Positions 13,948 to 16,036 of a DNA stretch of 16,036 bases are shown in pieces. The stretch is from Desulfofustis sp. (GTDB lineage: Bacteria > Desulfobacterota > Desulfobulbia > Desulfobulbales > Desulfocapsaceae), in contig JARFQM010000440.1 in the NCBI GenBank assembly GCA_029287755.1, forward strand, positions 1-16,036. Direction: 5' to 3'. The position numbers were made by a program, and so were the translations under genes. Position 1 is the stretch's first letter. Each line of letters starts with the position of its first letter. The notes under the pieces are model-generated. The model saw nothing but the letters and a program-made list of their open reading frames with translations, did no database searches and was not told the DNA's origin.

Positions 13948-14839
13948 GCGTTGCTCCAGTATTTTCTAAGGATTTTAATTCGGTGATTCGCCAGAATGGC
14001 TCAATGATCGGATTGGCGATATTGCCCTTGGTGGTGCAGATGCCCACATCGAATGGCTCCAGCTCTGGGGCGGCGTCGAGGATGGCGACCTGATTCTGCA
14101 GCGGTGAATTGTCCAGAACCAGCCGGGGAACCACGCCGATGCCGCAGCCCATGGCGACCATGGCGATCATTGCCTCATTGCCGGCCACATACGAATAAAT
14201 CTGCGGATTGATCTGCTTGTCCGCGAACCAGCGTTCACAGCGCACCCTGCTCAACCCCCGTTCAGGCATGATCACCCCTTTCTGCAGCAACTCGTCGACG
14301 GCCGCCGCCGCATCTGTTTCCGGGCTGCGGGGGCCGATGAAGATAAGCGGGGTTTGCAGCAGCTTGAGAAAACGGATATGGGACGGCAGGTGCTCAGGCA
14401 GTGCCGCTATGGTTACATCGGCCTCGCCGTTTTCAAGACGGTCCATGGCCATGGCGGCGTCGCCAGTGGAAAGTTTGAGATGAACGTCGGGGTAGTCCTG
14501 GCGGAAATCGTTGATGATGCCGGGCAGGATGGAGAGAATTGCCGTTACCGAGCAATAAATAGACAACTCTCCTCGAAGACGGTTTCCCGAGCAGAGCTGG
14601 TTCTGCAGAAGACGATAGCGCCGCACCACGTCCGAACCATATTCCCTGAACAGTCTTCCTGCTTCAGTGAGGCGGACCGAACGGTTGTTTCTGAAAAACA
14701 ACTGTTCACCCAATTCCTGCTCAAGTCTCTGAATGGTCCTGGTGAGGCCCGATCGGGTAATATTGCAGGCTCTGCTGGTGCGGCCGAAATGCAGCGTATC
14801 GGCCAGGTGCAGAAATAAATTCAGGGAGCGTATATCCAT
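13922..14839 (-). CDS. ilvY: LysR-type regulator IlvY
   Basis: IlvY activates ilvC in response to its substrates acetolactate/acetohydroxybutyrate. The 305-residue protein resembles E. coli IlvY throughout: MDIRSLNLFLHLADTLHFGR at the N-terminus, the DNA-binding helix-turn-helix with RTIQRLEQELGEQLFFR (about residues 18-60), then SIYCSVTAILSILPGI, LSTGDAAMAMDRLENGEADV, and the effector-domain signature GNEAMIAMVAMGCGIGVVP. The start is taken as the ATG at 14839 because it matches the family N-terminus; an ATG at 14881 adds 14 residues rich in Gln and Ser. Neither start has a clear Shine-Dalgarno. It is divergent from ilvC with about 150 bases between them, the classic arrangement, and it overlaps surE by 26 bases. 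Confidence 0.95.
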   Translation of the reverse strand: MDIRSLNLFLHLADTLHFGRTSRACNITRSGLTRTIQRLEQELGEQLFFRNNRSVRLTEAGRLFREYGSDVVRRYRLLQNQLCSGNRLRGELSIYCSVTAILSILPGIINDFRQDYPDVHLKLSTGDAAMAMDRLENGEADVTIAALPEHLPSHIRFLKLLQTPLIFIGPRSPETDAAAAVDELLQKGVIMPERGLSRVRCERWFADKQINPQIYSYVAGNEAMIAMVAMGCGIGVVPRLVLDNSPLQNQVAILDAAPELEPFDVGICTTKGNIANPIIEPFWRITELKSLENTGATHAHHFAYQ

Positions 14840-14863
14840 GCAGATCTGAGACGATGAAGATTG

Positions 14864-14878
14864 TTGCAAAATATGCAA
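14864..14878. promoter_or_regulatory. Candidate IlvY operator (LysR-type T-N11-A)
   Basis: TTGCA AAATA TGCAA is a perfect 5-bp inverted repeat around five bases and fits the LysR T-N11-A rule. It lies in the ilvY-ilvC divergent region, overlapping the longer possible ilvY start and about 23 bases upstream of the predicted ilvC -35 box. Confidence 0.55.
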
Positions 14879-14900
14879 CATAATATCACAAATAAATCAC

Positions 14901-14929
14901 TTGACGCAATAAAACTTTATATCTATATG
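14901..14929 (+). promoter_or_regulatory. Predicted promoter of ilvC
   Basis: TTGACG (14901-14906, five of six) and TATATG (14924-14929, four of six) are 17 bases apart. Transcription would start near 14936, about 50 bases before the ATG. No attenuator or leader peptide was seen. Confidence 0.55.
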
Positions 14930-14988
14930 GTGTGGGATAATTATCTGATGTTCCATCCAAAAATATCACAACCAAAAGGAGATAGATC

Positions 14989-16036
14989 ATGGCTGAAAAT
15001 TATTTCAATTCATTGCCGCTGAGGCTGCAATTAGAGGAACTCGGTCACTGCCGTTTCATGGAGAGCGATGAGTTCAACGGTGTCGAGGCGCTGCGGGGCA
15101 AGAAAATCGTCATCGTCGGCTGTGGAGCCCAGGGGCTCAACCAGGGACTGAACCTGAGGGATTCGGGACTGGATGTGTCCTATGCGCTTCGCGATTCGGC
15201 CATCAAAGAAAAGCGCCAATCCTGGAAAAACGCTACCGAACAGGGCTTTACCGTAGGAGCCTATGAGGAACTCCTGCCCACCGCCGATCTGGTGATCAAC
15301 CTGACCCCCGACAAGCAGCACACCGCGGTGGTGTCGGCGATCATGCCATTGATGAAAGAGGGGGCCTGCCTCTCCTATTCCCACGGCTTCAACATTGTCG
15401 AGGAAGGAATCCAGATTCGGGACGACATTACCGTTATCATGGTCGCTCCAAAGGGTCCCGGCACCGAGGTGCGCACGGAATACATGAGAGGATTCGGCAT
15501 TCCTACCCTGATAGCCGTGCATCGGGAGAACGACCCCCAGGGCATCGGACTGGAAATCGCCAAGGCCTATGCCTGCGGTACGGGCGGTGATCGGGCCGGC
15601 GTCCTGCAGTCGTCCTTCGTGGCCGAAGTCAAATCCGACCTGATGGGTGAGCAGACCATCCTCTGCGGTCTGCTGCAGACCGGCTCCCTGCTCTGCTATA
15701 ACAAGATGATCGACAAGGGGGTCGAGTCGGGGTACGCCTCCAAACTGGTCCAATACGGCTGGGAGGTGATAACCGAAGCCCTGAAGCATGGGGGCATCAC
15801 CAACATGATGGACCGCCTGTCCAACCCGGCCAAAATCAAAGCCCACATCCTTTCGGAAGAGTTGAAAAATATTCTTACTCCGCTGTTCGAGAAGCACATG
15901 GACGATATCATGTCGGGGGTCTTTTCGAAGACGATGATGGAAGATTGGGCCAACGGCGATGCCGACCTTCTGGCCTGGCGCAAAGCCACCGGCGAGACGC
16001 CGTTCGAGAAGGCGGAATCGACGACCGAGGATATCA
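14989..16036 (+). CDS. ilvC: Ketol-acid reductoisomerase, class II (long form); partial
   Basis: IlvC is the NADPH- and Mg-dependent enzyme that isomerises and reduces acetohydroxy acids in valine, leucine and isoleucine synthesis. The window holds the first 349 codons; the family's long form is about 490 residues, so roughly 140 are missing at the right edge. The sequence matches E. coli IlvC closely: [15 protein letters not shown] and CRFM at the N-terminus, the Rossmann loop [20 protein letters not shown], then [31 protein letters not shown], and the metal-binding [30 protein letters not shown] belongs to the duplicated C-terminal domains of the class II enzyme. AAAAGGAGA lies about 8 bases before the ATG. 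It is preceded by its own promoter and a LysR operator and is divergent from ilvY. Confidence 0.97.
   Translation, partial: MAENYFNSLPLRLQLEELGHCRFMESDEFNGVEALRGKKIVIVGCGAQGLNQGLNLRDSGLDVSYALRDSAIKEKRQSWKNATEQGFTVGAYEELLPTADLVINLTPDKQHTAVVSAIMPLMKEGACLSYSHGFNIVEEGIQIRDDITVIMVAPKGPGTEVRTEYMRGFGIPTLIAVHRENDPQGIGLEIAKAYACGTGGDRAGVLQSSFVAEVKSDLMGEQTILCGLLQTGSLLCYNKMIDKGVESGYASKLVQYGWEVITEALKHGGITNMMDRLSNPAKIKAHILSEELKNILTPLFEKHMDDIMSGVFSKTMMEDWANGDADLLAWRKATGETPFEKAESTTEDI

Overview
The window looks like chromosome of an anaerobic Desulfobacterota (deltaproteobacterium), most likely Desulfobulbales-like. That is an inference from content: a Na+-pumping decarboxylase operon, a mercury-methylation gene pair (hgcAB), enterobacterial-type ilvY/ilvC, and apparent use of selenocysteine. 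No phage, transposase, CRISPR array, tRNA or rRNA was seen.

Layout. 1-3460 (minus): a four-gene operon reading ABM-domain protein, oadG, oadA, oadB; oadB runs off the left edge. It encodes a biotin-dependent, sodium-pumping decarboxylase. Bases 3461-4132 hold no convincing gene but contain a promoter and several inverted repeats. 4133-4591 (plus): a small GtrA-family membrane protein. 4673-6403 (minus): a YfbK-like von Willebrand factor A lipoprotein, divergent from a divergent ECF-like sigma factor (6564-7418) and a zinc-finger anti-sigma factor (7469-8440); pyrF follows. 9315-9767: a glycine-zipper lipoprotein with its own promoter, separated by a strong terminator from a convergent beta-CASP metallo-beta-lactamase RNase-like protein (9852-11237, minus). 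11453-12946 (plus): hgcA and hgcB. 12951-13091: a long imperfect palindrome. 13177-14839 (minus): surE and ilvY overlapping by 26 bases. 14989-16036 (plus): ilvC, divergent from ilvY and cut by the right edge.

Main result. hgcB appears to be a selenoprotein gene. Its frame meets TGA at codon 73, the position of the essential Cys73 of characterised HgcB. It then continues for 20 sense codons and ends in the family's C-terminal Cys-Cys before TAA. A perfect 6-bp stem with a GGU apical loop lies 19 nt after the TGA, which fits the bacterial SECIS pattern. In hgcA, the only in-frame standard start with a Shine-Dalgarno sequence upstream of the conserved Cys-Cys-Gly-Gly-Pro segment is followed by an in-frame TGA at codon 14. 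A weaker stem-loop with a GUC loop also begins 19 nt after that TGA. So this may be a selenium-dependent version of the mercury methylation system, with one strong and one tentative selenocysteine. The alternative, an operon decayed by two stop mutations, fits less well because both frames remain intact beyond the TGA codons.
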